The notes under the pieces were generated by a model. That model made no database searches, was not told the DNA's origin, and saw only the letters and a list, made by a program, of their open reading frames with translations. A DNA stretch of 27,508 nucleotides from JAYRWN01 sp041917975. Lineage in GTDB: Bacteria; Bacteroidota; Bacteroidia; Chitinophagales; Saprospiraceae. Position 1 is the stretch's first letter. The number at the start of each line of letters is the position of its first letter. Both the position numbers and the translations under genes were made by a program. The stretch is taken from contig JAYRWN010000222.1 in the NCBI GenBank assembly GCA_041917975.1, positions 1-27,508 of the forward strand. The letters are read 5' to 3'. Shown here one piece after another: positions 16,973 to 23,991 of this stretch.

Positions 16973-19197
16973 GGCATGAGCGGATTAATTTCACTATAGG
17001 AATACGCAGGTAGTGAGCCTATTTTTAAATAACGGCGACTTAATACCGGCTCACCTTGTGCAGGCTGATATTTCGCCACCAAGGTATAACCTCCTTTGGT
17101 TCGCGGTAGTTTGATCTGAATAGGTATTTTGGTCGTAATAAATGGGGCCAGTTTTATTTCCAATTCTTGGGCATATACTTTTTGCCCTGCTGGGTTATAT
17201 AAATGTACAGCAACCTGTCCTTGACTTAATTGTGCTTGATGGTTTAGGCCGTATAAATTAAAATGTAACATGGACCCAGGCCTATGTGGAGGAACATGCT
17301 TGGTATATCGCTCGTCGGTTAAATTTATAAAAGTTGCCGCCGGGGCAAATGCATGTTTAAACCAGTGGATGGTGGGTGAGGGTTTTAAATCACGAATTTG
17401 ATCGATAAACCAATCGCCGGTATAGCCATAATTATTAGCCAAATAACAAAAAGCCAATACGCCTGCAGCTTGAGTCCCTACCCGCAGCCATTCCGTTTCT
17501 AATTGTAACCAATACGCTTGAAACTCGCGATTTTGATCAGGGGTGGACTGTGGACCGAGATAATATTTATAAACATCCAATGTAAGTTTACTGGGCTGAC
17601 CATTGCGCCACAGCCAAACCCACCCATACTCATTGATAAGTTGGGCCGCTGAAGAAACTTCCATGCGCTGTATCATCTCCGGATGGTAATCAAGGTTACC
17701 AAGCGGGTAGGGATTTTTATTAAATAATTCCGGCGTCATCCAGGGCAAAGGACCTTGATAAGGATGTGGTTCATCCATTTCATCCAAAATCATATGGTCA
17801 CTGGTCATATATCCGGCATCCCAAATCCGGGTGGGGTCTAGCTCTTTTAGTTCGGGGATGAGTTGTTTTCCAATAAAATCATCCCAGTTTTCATTAATAG
17901 CATCCCAAATGACAATGCTGGGATGACTTCCATCACTCCAAATCCAATCGGTATATTCCTGCCGAATCTGTGCATCCCACCCGTGATTTTGCCAATACAG
18001 CCATTCATTTTGGAACATTATCCCCGCTTCATCCGCCAGATCATACCAAAAATCGGGTAAAATACCTACACAAACCCGCATAGCATTCCAGTGTAATTGT
18101 TTCGGATAATCCACTAATAATTTTTTGACCCAGGCGCGATCCCAAACTAAAGCACCACAATCCGGATCTTCAAAAAACCGGTGTAAAGTCAGGTTAGTCC
18201 CGGATAGAATAATTTTTTCTCCATTGAGGTAAAAATATTTTCCCTTGCGCGTAAAATCACGCATACCGAAATTTTTTACTACCTGATCTGACCTCATACC
18301 TTCAGTCAGTATTTGTACCTCCGCAGCATATAAAAAAGGTGCCTCTGGTGACCATAATTTAAAAGAATCCAAGGAAATGGTGCAGGCAAATTCGGTCTGA
18401 TTATCGCGTTTGGTTATGATCGGATGTTTGACTTGAGCGATCATTTTACCACTTAATTTTTCCCTGATTGTGACCAGAAACTGCGACGTATCATACATTG
18501 CATCACCATAATTAATCTGAGAAGGGTTAAAATTGCGTAACAAAGATTTGACAGTCACAGTTTTTCCTTGCACCGAAGGTAAAAGTAACGTGCGGTCAAT
18601 ACGAATGGCATGGGTAAATGATAGCTCTACATCATCCCAAATTCCCGGCAGGTAGTGTTCTTTTTCTTTATCCGTACTTCCGGCAGCCGCACTAGGTAGC
18701 CAAGCACGATCCCCTAACCTGATAAGTATTTCATTTTCCTCACCGTATTTTAGGGCTCGCAATGGAAATTCAACTGGGGTGTAACATGCCATGGACCCAC
18801 CAAGATCCTGGCCATTGACAAAGACCTGGGTGACATATTGGCTCTTTTTAATACTGATCACACCATATAAGTTTTTATAGTTGGCAGGTATAAATACCTT
18901 CCGTTTATACCAACTGTACCTTGGAGTATAATCCAGGGCCAGAAGATTATGGGCCATCTTAATTACTGTCTTTTCAGGTCGTCTAAAAAACTGTTCATAA
19001 TCATCAATGAGTGGAGAGGCCAGGTGAATTAAACCGGGAACCGGAATATTGCGCGTAAAAGCGAAGGGTGGAAATGCAGTGAAGGATTGCTCAAACTGCC
19101 AAACTCCATTGAGTTGAATGACCTGTCGCGGAGCATTAGTTTGCGCGCCCAGCTGTAGAGAAACAATGAGCAACCAGATAAATTTGACTCGGTGCAT
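16969..19197 (-). CDS. Secreted GH2-family glycoside hydrolase
   Basis: A 742-residue enzyme and the first gene of the sugar operon. The N-terminus MHRVKFIWLLIVSLQLGAQ is a good signal peptide with cleavage after GAQ. The domain order fits GH2: a jelly-roll at about 30-195 (LNGVWQFEQ, PRYSWYKRKVFIP, VFVNGQDLG), an Ig-like domain at about 200-315, and a TIM barrel at about 320-625. The barrel carries E436 in DAINENW (acid/base) and E523 in INEYGW (nucleophile). A beta-rich C-terminal tail follows. The usual NGxxxxLxGxNxH segment reads LNGEKIILSGTNLTLHRF, slightly altered. GH2 covers beta-galactosidase, beta-mannosidase, beta-glucuronidase and others; the ManA downstream makes a mannosidase-like role attractive but this is inference. 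No T9SS sorting domain is visible, so it is probably periplasmic. Confidence 0.88.
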   Translation of the reverse strand: MHRVKFIWLLIVSLQLGAQTNAPRQVIQLNGVWQFEQSFTAFPPFAFTRNIPVPGLIHLASPLIDDYEQFFRRPEKTVIKMAHNLLALDYTPRYSWYKRKVFIPANYKNLYGVISIKKSQYVTQVFVNGQDLGGSMACYTPVEFPLRALKYGEENEILIRLGDRAWLPSAAAGSTDKEKEHYLPGIWDDVELSFTHAIRIDRTLLLPSVQGKTVTVKSLLRNFNPSQINYGDAMYDTSQFLVTIREKLSGKMIAQVKHPIITKRDNQTEFACTISLDSFKLWSPEAPFLYAAEVQILTEGMRSDQVVKNFGMRDFTRKGKYFYLNGEKIILSGTNLTLHRFFEDPDCGALVWDRAWVKKLLVDYPKQLHWNAMRVCVGILPDFWYDLADEAGIMFQNEWLYWQNHGWDAQIRQEYTDWIWSDGSHPSIVIWDAINENWDDFIGKQLIPELKELDPTRIWDAGYMTSDHMILDEMDEPHPYQGPLPWMTPELFNKNPYPLGNLDYHPEMIQRMEVSSAAQLINEYGWVWLWRNGQPSKLTLDVYKYYLGPQSTPDQNREFQAYWLQLETEWLRVGTQAAGVLAFCYLANNYGYTGDWFIDQIRDLKPSPTIHWFKHAFAPAATFINLTDERYTKHVPPHRPGSMLHFNLYGLNHQAQLSQGQVAVHLYNPAGQKVYAQELEIKLAPFITTKIPIQIKLPRTKGGYTLVAKYQPAQGEPVLSRRYLKIGSLPAYSYSEINPLMP

Positions 19198-19320
19198 CGT
19201 GTTAATTATATCAAAAGCACTAAAGCAATCTCAATCCATGATCAATAGCGACAAATTAAACAATTATCTCTGCCCAAAGACAGCCTTATAGAATAATCAT
19301 CATTGATTCTGATTTAAATC

Positions 19321-19527
19321 ATGCTGAGGAATTGCACCAAGGCCATAAAGAAAAAAATGAGAGTATCGGTGGTGCTCCTGACTATGTGGGTTATTGGGGC
19401 GGGGTTGGAAGGGGTTAACGAGATACTCTCATTTGATTTTTATCGAACTCTGCAGTGGAGTTCTTTCAAGGATAATCAGGGCAAACCTAATGAAATTGAG
19501 CCAAAAACACAAATAAAAAATTATTAA
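19321..19527 (+). CDS. Doubtful small ORF with one hydrophobic segment
   Basis: A 68-codon frame. Starting at its internal ATG (19357), just after a run of seven A, it would give a protein beginning MRVSVVLLTMWVIGAG, which looks like a membrane segment or signal peptide, followed by a short polar tail. No family is recognisable. An inverted repeat lies inside it, so the bases may be conserved for another reason than coding. I give it mainly because nothing else fills this stretch. Confidence 0.2.
   Translation: MLRNCTKAIKKKMRVSVVLLTMWVIGAGLEGVNEILSFDFYRTLQWSSFKDNQGKPNEIEPKTQIKNY
19355..19434. repeat. 13-bp perfect inverted repeat, 54-bp spacing
   Basis: The left arm AAATGAGAGTATC (19355-19367) and the right arm GATACTCTCATTT (19422-19434) are exact reverse complements. 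The 54-base spacing is too long for an intrinsic terminator. A DNA-binding site pair (looping or cooperative binding), a mini-element end pair, or a structured leader are possible. It lies 158-237 bp upstream of the GH2 start. Confidence 0.55.
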
Positions 19528-19697
19528 TATGAATATATTTAGTATTTACATGCCGATTGGGTATATTCTATCCTTTTATAATCTAATTACTGTTATATTT
19601 AAGAGAAAGTACTTATCCATTGGTAATGATTTCGTCCTGATGGCGGTCACAATTGGGCCTTAGAAGGTACTTATTAGGTTAGAAAATAGCATGACTC

Positions 19698-21215
19698 ATG
19701 AATATGACCATCGATTTACATACCCATCCCCAATACAAACCATTTGCGCACTCCTATTCGGCCATTAATCAACCCGGCTTACCTGGATCCTCCAGCACTC
19801 TATCATCTAGTCTTTGGCATAATGACCGTCCATCCATCCCGGATAAATTACTGAATATCTTCCTTAGCGTTACCCGTTTTTCGCAAGCTAATTTCTCCGC
19901 GTCCTTCCAGGGCAGGGTCATGGTGCAGGCTATGGCCCTTGGCTGCGTGGAGAAGTTTTTTTTTAAGAATAAATTGGGCACTTCTGATCTGGCTAATTTG
20001 ATCGATGATTTTGCCGCCGGTTTTGGTCGTTACCGCATCAATACCATTGAACACATGCAGGACTATTGGCAGGACTTGCTGCAGGAATTTCAGTTTGTGA
20101 TTAAAGGTCAGGGACAGGTGGTGAAGGTCGATGACACCTATGTTCGTTACCAAATCGTTCGTAATTATCCAGAGTTAAATAATTATCTCACTGAAAATAA
20201 ACTACCCGGAGCCGGGGCAACCAGTCAACAGCCCTTAACTATTTCCATAATACCCACCATTGAAGGATTACATACCCTGAACAGTGGGCTGGAACAGCCC
20301 TGTAATCCGGATGCGGTGTTAAATCATGCCAAATTATTGAAGCAATTTCCATTCAAACCCTGGTGGGTAACTTTCTGTCACCATTTTTATAATGAATTGT
20401 GTGGACACGCCCGCAGTTTAAGGCAGGAAATCGGTAAAATTACGAACCAGGAAGAAGGTATCGAAAGTGGTTTTACCGCATTGGGCCGTGAGGTATTACA
20501 TAGTTTATTGGACAATTCTGCTCATCAAAGAATCCTGATTGATATCAAACACATGAGTGCGCCGGCGCGCCGGGAATTTCTGCACCGGTGGAAGACAGAT
20601 TATCAGCAGTCATTTCCTTTAATTGTGAGCCATGGGGTGGCCAACGGATTACCTACTTTAGGCGCCACCCAATCTCTCTATCCTTACCTGGGTGATAATT
20701 TTATTGTGCCCCTGGAACGTAAAAAAGGTGGTAATGGCCAACTCAAGGATCACAATCAAATCAATTTTTTTGATGATGAAATCCGGGCTATCGTGGAAAG
20801 TCAGGGCATTTTGGGCTTACAGTTGGATGAACGACGTCTGGCTAATCCTAAAAAAATAAAAACCGTTAAAATATCCCTGGATCGCGGGAAAGTGCGTGAA
20901 TACCGCAGCGCACTGGTCTGGCAGCAGATACAGTACGTGGCGGATATGCTGGATGATCACCATTTGCCGGCCTGGGATCATTTGGCCATTGGTTCGGATT
21001 ACGATGGGATGGTTGATCCGCTCAATTCATTTTGGACCCTCGAGGATTTTCCGGCCTTGCGCCACTATTTGTTAAAACACGCGGAAATCTATTTTACCGC
21101 CCGTAAAAAATTCAAATTGGCGGCAAACGCCATCACGCCGGAAGAATTGATGCAACGGATTTTTTCCACTAATGCCCAAGGTTTTTTCCAACGCTGGTTT
21201 AGCCCGCTGGCTTGA
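19698..21215 (+). CDS. M19-like membrane dipeptidase / amidohydrolase family protein
   Basis: A 505-residue protein with the scattered metal-site motifs of a TIM-barrel amidohydrolase and general resemblance to peptidase M19 (renal dipeptidase). The N-terminus TIDLHTHPQYKPF gives an HxH pair (H8, H10). Later come ISIIPTIEGLHTLNSG, FCHHFYNELCGH, DIKHMSAPARREFLHRW, PLIVSHGVANG with H312, and LAIGSDYDGMVDP with D434 and D436. M19 enzymes carry a similar series ending in a GSDFDG motif. It is longer than common M19 members (330-400 residues), with extra sequence between the first and second metal sites. There is no signal peptide, so it is probably cytoplasmic. ATG codons occur at 19691 (another frame), 19698 and 19704; I keep 19698. 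It stands alone, divergent from the sugar operon. Substrate unknown. Confidence 0.75.
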   Translation: MNMTIDLHTHPQYKPFAHSYSAINQPGLPGSSSTLSSSLWHNDRPSIPDKLLNIFLSVTRFSQANFSASFQGRVMVQAMALGCVEKFFFKNKLGTSDLANLIDDFAAGFGRYRINTIEHMQDYWQDLLQEFQFVIKGQGQVVKVDDTYVRYQIVRNYPELNNYLTENKLPGAGATSQQPLTISIIPTIEGLHTLNSGLEQPCNPDAVLNHAKLLKQFPFKPWWVTFCHHFYNELCGHARSLRQEIGKITNQEEGIESGFTALGREVLHSLLDNSAHQRILIDIKHMSAPARREFLHRWKTDYQQSFPLIVSHGVANGLPTLGATQSLYPYLGDNFIVPLERKKGGNGQLKDHNQINFFDDEIRAIVESQGILGLQLDERRLANPKKIKTVKISLDRGKVREYRSALVWQQIQYVADMLDDHHLPAWDHLAIGSDYDGMVDPLNSFWTLEDFPALRHYLLKHAEIYFTARKKFKLAANAITPEELMQRIFSTNAQGFFQRWFSPLA

Positions 21216-21268
21216 CGGTCTGGCGCTTGCCATTTCGATAATTAAAATATTTTTAAAATTTTTATCAA

Positions 21269-21291
21269 ACTGCGCAAATTGACTGCGCAGT
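21269..21291 (+). terminator. Strong 8-bp stem-loop after the M19-like gene
   Basis: The arms ACTGCGCA (21269-21276) and TGCGCAGT (21284-21291) are perfectly complementary with a 7-base loop, 53 bases after the stop codon. There is no T-run immediately after it on the plus strand; T/A-rich sequence lies before it instead. It may end transcription of the M19-like gene, or be the first element of the structured stretch that follows. Confidence 0.4.
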
Positions 21292-21301
21292 AAGGTTAAA
21301 T

Positions 21302-21603
21302 CTTTGTCCTATCAAAGTTCTCTGAAAGACCTAACCTGGATGAACAGGTTAAAGAAGTTATGTTACGGGCCGCAATGCCTACGATGAGTGTATCTAAATG
21401 CACCATGGTACAAACGCCGTGGCTGTTTTGTATGCCGCATGAAGTCTGTAGCGTGACTCATTCATGTGTTGCGGGTTCGAATCCCGTACCCAAGGCTATT
21501 TTGGGTTAGCTCAACGGTAGAGCAATGGACTGTTAATCCATGATGGAGATGACCCTCCCTAAAAGGTCACCTGAAGGTGTAAGAAACGTTCGATTCAACC
21601 CAT
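21302..21603 (+). ncRNA. Candidate structured RNA: chain of stem-loops with tRNA-like parts
   Basis: This stretch has no reading frame but many perfect or near-perfect stems in a row. They are CTTTG/CAAAG (21302-21317), TAACCTG/CAGGTTA (21332-21351), TACAAAC/GTTTTGTA with a bulge (21409-21432), CGCATGAA/TTCATGTG (21436-21468), a T-arm (21471-21487), ACCCAAG/TTTGGGT (21488-21506), a D-arm (21509-21523) and an Asn anticodon arm (21525-21541). TGACC/GGTCA (21550-21569) and CACC/GGTG (21568-21579) follow; these two share two bases and so are alternatives. The density of stems exceeds that of the other spacers in the window. It is either one larger RNA or the remains of a tRNA cluster. It does not match tmRNA, RNase P or SRP RNA motifs that I know. 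Confidence 0.35.
21471..21541 (+). tRNA. tRNA-Asn(GUU)-like halves in permuted order
   Basis: Order on the plus strand: T-arm GCGGG-TTCGAAT-CCCGT (21471-21487), 3' acceptor strand ACCCAAG (21488-21494), five bases, then 5' acceptor strand TTTGGGT (21500-21506), T8 A9, D-arm GCTC-AACGGTA-GAGC (21509-21523), A26, and anticodon arm ATGGA-CTGTTAA-TCCAT (21525-21541) with anticodon GTT at 21532-21534. Joined in permuted order this has all expected bases: U8, A14, G18G19, A21, U33, G53, TTCGA and C61, with an acceptor of six Watson-Crick pairs plus one wobble. Colinearly, the 5' half would have to use a T-loop-like TTCGATT at 21590 whose T-stem does not pair, and the 3' half has no 5' partner upstream. 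No CCA is encoded. A functional tRNA is not shown. Confidence 0.35.
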
Positions 21604-21831
21604 TTAACAGACTTTTATTAGCTGGGTGGGGAGGATAATTCTGGATATTGACCTTGCAGTAGTCGTCCCCGTTTCAAAGATCAATCTTCATACTTACTAA
21701 TTCCTACGGTTGTAAGGATAGGTTTGACTGAATAAAGTGATTCTGAACACGAACGTATACTCCGTCATGCTCCGGATGAAAATTTCATCACCTTCATTTT
21801 AAAAAATTATTAACAATCAAAATAATGGTTT
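21604..21831. other. Leader region of the slipin gene
   Basis: No coding frame or clear structure is visible in these 228 bases. They should contain the promoter of the slipin gene unless it is read through from the structured stretch. A TAATGG-TTTATG sequence just before the start is AT-rich but not a clear promoter. Confidence 0.4.
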
Positions 21832-22932
21832 ATGTGGAAAAGAGTCAAAGTAAACGACTGGGAAAAAGCACTGGTTTTTAAAAGAAAACAACTGGTCAAA
21901 GTATTAAATCCCGGTAAGTATTGGGTATTCATATTTTATCGGATTGAAAAGGCCGATATTAATAAATTATTCACCACAAAATTTAACCTGGAGTACGTGC
22001 TAAAACAAGACATTTTATCCATGTACTTGGACATTTTAATGGTGAAAGACTATGAACTTGGAATCTTATATTTAAATGGAAACTTCCAATCGATCTTATT
22101 GCCTGGTCGTTATATTTTCTGGAAAAATAGCTCAGTATATACTTACCAGGTACTTAATCTAAATGTTTACACTATACCGGAAAACATTGAAATCAAAGTA
22201 TTGAAAAGAAGTGAGTTTGCTCCATATGTGTTATCGTATTATATAGATGTTTACGAAAACGGATTGCTTTATGTGAATGGAGAATTTATTAAGGTCCTTG
22301 TACCAGGAGTTTATTATTATTTACTTGGTCAACAATCGGTAAAAGTAGTCATTGTAGATTTGCGTAAACAATTAATGGAGATCAGTGGTCAAGAGCTTTT
22401 AACTAAAAACAAAGCTTCTTTACGTATTAACTTTTACGCATTTTATCAAATTACCGATTTAATAAAGTCCATGGTCGAAAATAAGGATGTGACCAAACAA
22501 TTATATACTCTGTTGCAATTGGGTTTACGTGAATTCGTCGGCCAATTGTCCTTGGATGAATTGTTGACAAACAAGAATGCAGTATCCGAGGCAGTAATTC
22601 AATTTATGATGCAGCATCTATCAGGCTTAGGTATTGAATTATCAGCGTGCGGTATAAGAGACATCATCTTACCAGGAGAGGTCAAAGAAATCATGAGCGA
22701 GGTATTGATTGCCGAGAAAAAAGCCGAAGCGAACATCATCACCCGCCGTGAAGAAACCGCCTCTACACGCAGTTTATTGAATACGGCAAAATTACTGGAA
22801 GACAACACCATGTTATATAAATTGAAAGAATTGGAGTATTTAGAAAAAATTGCCGATAAAATCCAAAACATCAATTTATCCGGAGGTGGTCAATTATTAG
22901 ATCAATTAAAAGGTTTATTATTTAAAAACTAA
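21832..22932 (+). CDS. SPFH/band 7 (slipin-like) protein with three N-terminal repeats
   Basis: A 366-residue protein of the stomatin/prohibitin superfamily. Residues 1-165 contain three related beta-hairpin repeats of the form (K/Y)xxGxLY-xNGxF-xxxLxPGxY: about 7-34, 70-97 and 140-164, each ending in an NPGKY, LPGRY or VPGVY turn. The SPFH domain proper starts at about 168 with VVIVDLRKQLMEISGQELLTKNKA (typical slipin) and continues to ELSACGIRDIILPGEVKEIM. A helical segment then runs from about 285 (EVLIAEKKAEANIITRREETASTRSLLNTAKLL) to about 350. Unlike classical slipins there is no N-terminal membrane anchor, so it may be soluble or peripheral. SPFH proteins oligomerise at membranes; the partner here is unknown, and no NfeD-type gene is adjacent. 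It converges with the WYL gene. Confidence 0.88.
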   Translation: MWKRVKVNDWEKALVFKRKQLVKVLNPGKYWVFIFYRIEKADINKLFTTKFNLEYVLKQDILSMYLDILMVKDYELGILYLNGNFQSILLPGRYIFWKNSSVYTYQVLNLNVYTIPENIEIKVLKRSEFAPYVLSYYIDVYENGLLYVNGEFIKVLVPGVYYYLLGQQSVKVVIVDLRKQLMEISGQELLTKNKASLRINFYAFYQITDLIKSMVENKDVTKQLYTLLQLGLREFVGQLSLDELLTNKNAVSEAVIQFMMQHLSGLGIELSACGIRDIILPGEVKEIMSEVLIAEKKAEANIITRREETASTRSLLNTAKLLEDNTMLYKLKELEYLEKIADKIQNINLSGGGQLLDQLKGLLFKN

Positions 22933-22940
22933 AAAAGGAT

Positions 22941-22965
22941 AAGGCCTGAGTACTCCTCAGGCTTT
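22941..22965. terminator. Bidirectional hairpin terminator between convergent genes
   Basis: The arms AAGGCCTGAG (22941-22950) and CTCAGGCTTT (22956-22965) pair over ten bases with one G-T wobble and a 5-base loop. On the plus strand TTTGTCATTTTT follows; on the minus strand the stem is followed by TTATCCTTTTTTAG. It lies 9 bases after the slipin stop. The stop codon of the WYL gene (22957-22959) is inside the stem. Confidence 0.8.
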
Positions 22966-23988
22966 GTCATTTTTGGGAGGGTCATAAATCAAAGTAGCTT
23001 GTAACAGGAGTTTTTTTATACGGCGTCTAAATATCCCCGGGCCTAAAACTTCCACTCCTCCTCCAAATCCCAGAATCAACCTTTCCAATTCGTAATTTAT
23101 TTTTACCCTCAACTCAATGATCACACCATCACCTTCTTTACTTATTAATTGTTGTGACCCATGCAATGGTTTAGTTAATACATAGGGTGCCAGTTCTTTA
23201 TCTAAACGTAGTCTTACGACTTCCACGGGACTGCCTTGGGGAACAGTTACACCATAAACATGCTGAAAAAATTGTTTGGAATCAAATTGCTGATCAAGTT
23301 CAAAGGTTCTATTTTTATTGATCTGACATAGTTCGATACGATCCAAGGCCTGTACTTGGATAGACGGCTGACCTTCCCTCTTCCCCACCACGAACCACCG
23401 ATTGTTAAATTCTTTAAGCAAATACGGATAAAAGTAAAATTCCAGCGCGTGTTTAGATTTAAAGGAGCGGTAAGTCATTTCCAAAGGAAACCGGTGCAAT
23501 ATCGCCTCATAAATTAACGGGATAAAACTTAGCCCTTTTAAATCCGGGTTATAATCTATGTCAATGATAGGTGGTCTTTTTGTTTTTGTGACCTGTACAT
23601 AATCGGTTAACTTTTGTACAACGTCGCCCAATGCCTGAAATGCAGTAAACGTTTGAAATTGTTTTAACAAGTTGACTGCATCCGTCAATTGAACCAGGTC
23701 TTGCCGAGTCAATGGCATTTTGGTGATACTGTATGTGGGGTCTTCGTAGGTATAATATTTTTTCTCCCGAATGATGATGGGTGCCTGATAACCTAATTTA
23801 TCAGATCGCATCATATATAAGTCAGCCTGAATCGTGCGCTTGGAGATTGGCTCTGAAGTGCCTTCATATTCATATAATGCCTCCGATACCTCTGTAATCA
23901 AATCGTCCAGGCTCCACTTCCGAAACCGGTTTTGCAGACATTCATCAATGGTTTTATAGCGGATTAATGCGTACCGGTTGGCAGGCAT
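22957..23988 (-). CDS. WYL-domain transcriptional regulator
   Basis: A 343-residue regulator of the YafY/PafC-like type. The N-terminus is a winged helix-turn-helix (RYALIRYKTIDECLQ at 6-20, SKRTIQADLYMMRSDKLGY at about 68-86) with a wing KKYYTYEDP. A helical linker (about 95-135) leads to the WYL domain at about 155-235, whose strands include LEMTYRSFKSK, FYFYPYLLKEFNNRWFVVGKRE and VQALDRIELCQI. The C-terminal WCX-type extension includes VVRLRLDKELAPYVLTKPLHGSQQL. WYL domains bind nucleotides or nucleic acid and tune DNA binding. It starts 3 bp after the ABM gene stop, so it is the last gene of a three-gene operon and may regulate that operon. WYL regulators often mark phage-defence loci, but no defence gene is seen here. 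Confidence 0.9.
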   Translation of the reverse strand: MPANRYALIRYKTIDECLQNRFRKWSLDDLITEVSEALYEYEGTSEPISKRTIQADLYMMRSDKLGYQAPIIIREKKYYTYEDPTYSITKMPLTRQDLVQLTDAVNLLKQFQTFTAFQALGDVVQKLTDYVQVTKTKRPPIIDIDYNPDLKGLSFIPLIYEAILHRFPLEMTYRSFKSKHALEFYFYPYLLKEFNNRWFVVGKREGQPSIQVQALDRIELCQINKNRTFELDQQFDSKQFFQHVYGVTVPQGSPVEVVRLRLDKELAPYVLTKPLHGSQQLISKEGDGVIIELRVKINYELERLILGFGGGVEVLGPGIFRRRIKKLLLQATLIYDPPKNDKA

Positions 23989-23991
23989 AAC

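Larger units (their letters stand above)
8756..19197 (-). other. Eight-gene glycan/hexose utilisation operon
   Basis: Eight genes run in one direction with gaps of 11, 12, 11, 21, 14 and 24 bp and one 4-bp overlap. They are GH2, cupin PGI, MFS, ROK kinase, ManA fusion, GH-A hydrolase, second cupin PGI and cellulase-like GH. The spacing says one transcript, starting upstream of 19197. The set covers extracytoplasmic hydrolysis, import, phosphorylation and conversion to fructose-6-P. SusC/SusD, a sigma/anti-sigma pair, a hybrid two-component sensor and any local regulator are all absent. Confidence 0.85.
19198..19697. other. Divergent spacer between the sugar operon and the M19-like gene
   Basis: These 500 bases should hold the promoter of the sugar operon (reading left) and that of the M19-like gene (reading right). 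The only features I see are a doubtful 68-codon frame (19321-19527) and a 13-bp inverted repeat with arms at 19355 and 19422. The part from 19528 to 19697 shows nothing I can name. Confidence 0.5.

Noticed and set aside
21302..21603. tmRNA (one-piece or permuted two-piece)
   Set aside because: The tRNA-like part has a full D-stem and a GUU anticodon arm, the acceptor lacks the G3-U70 pair needed for alanine charging, and no tag reading frame is visible.
22957..23988. WYL regulator as marker of a defence island
   Set aside because: Its operon holds an exported hydrolase and an ABM protein, and no nuclease, cyclase or toxin gene is nearby.
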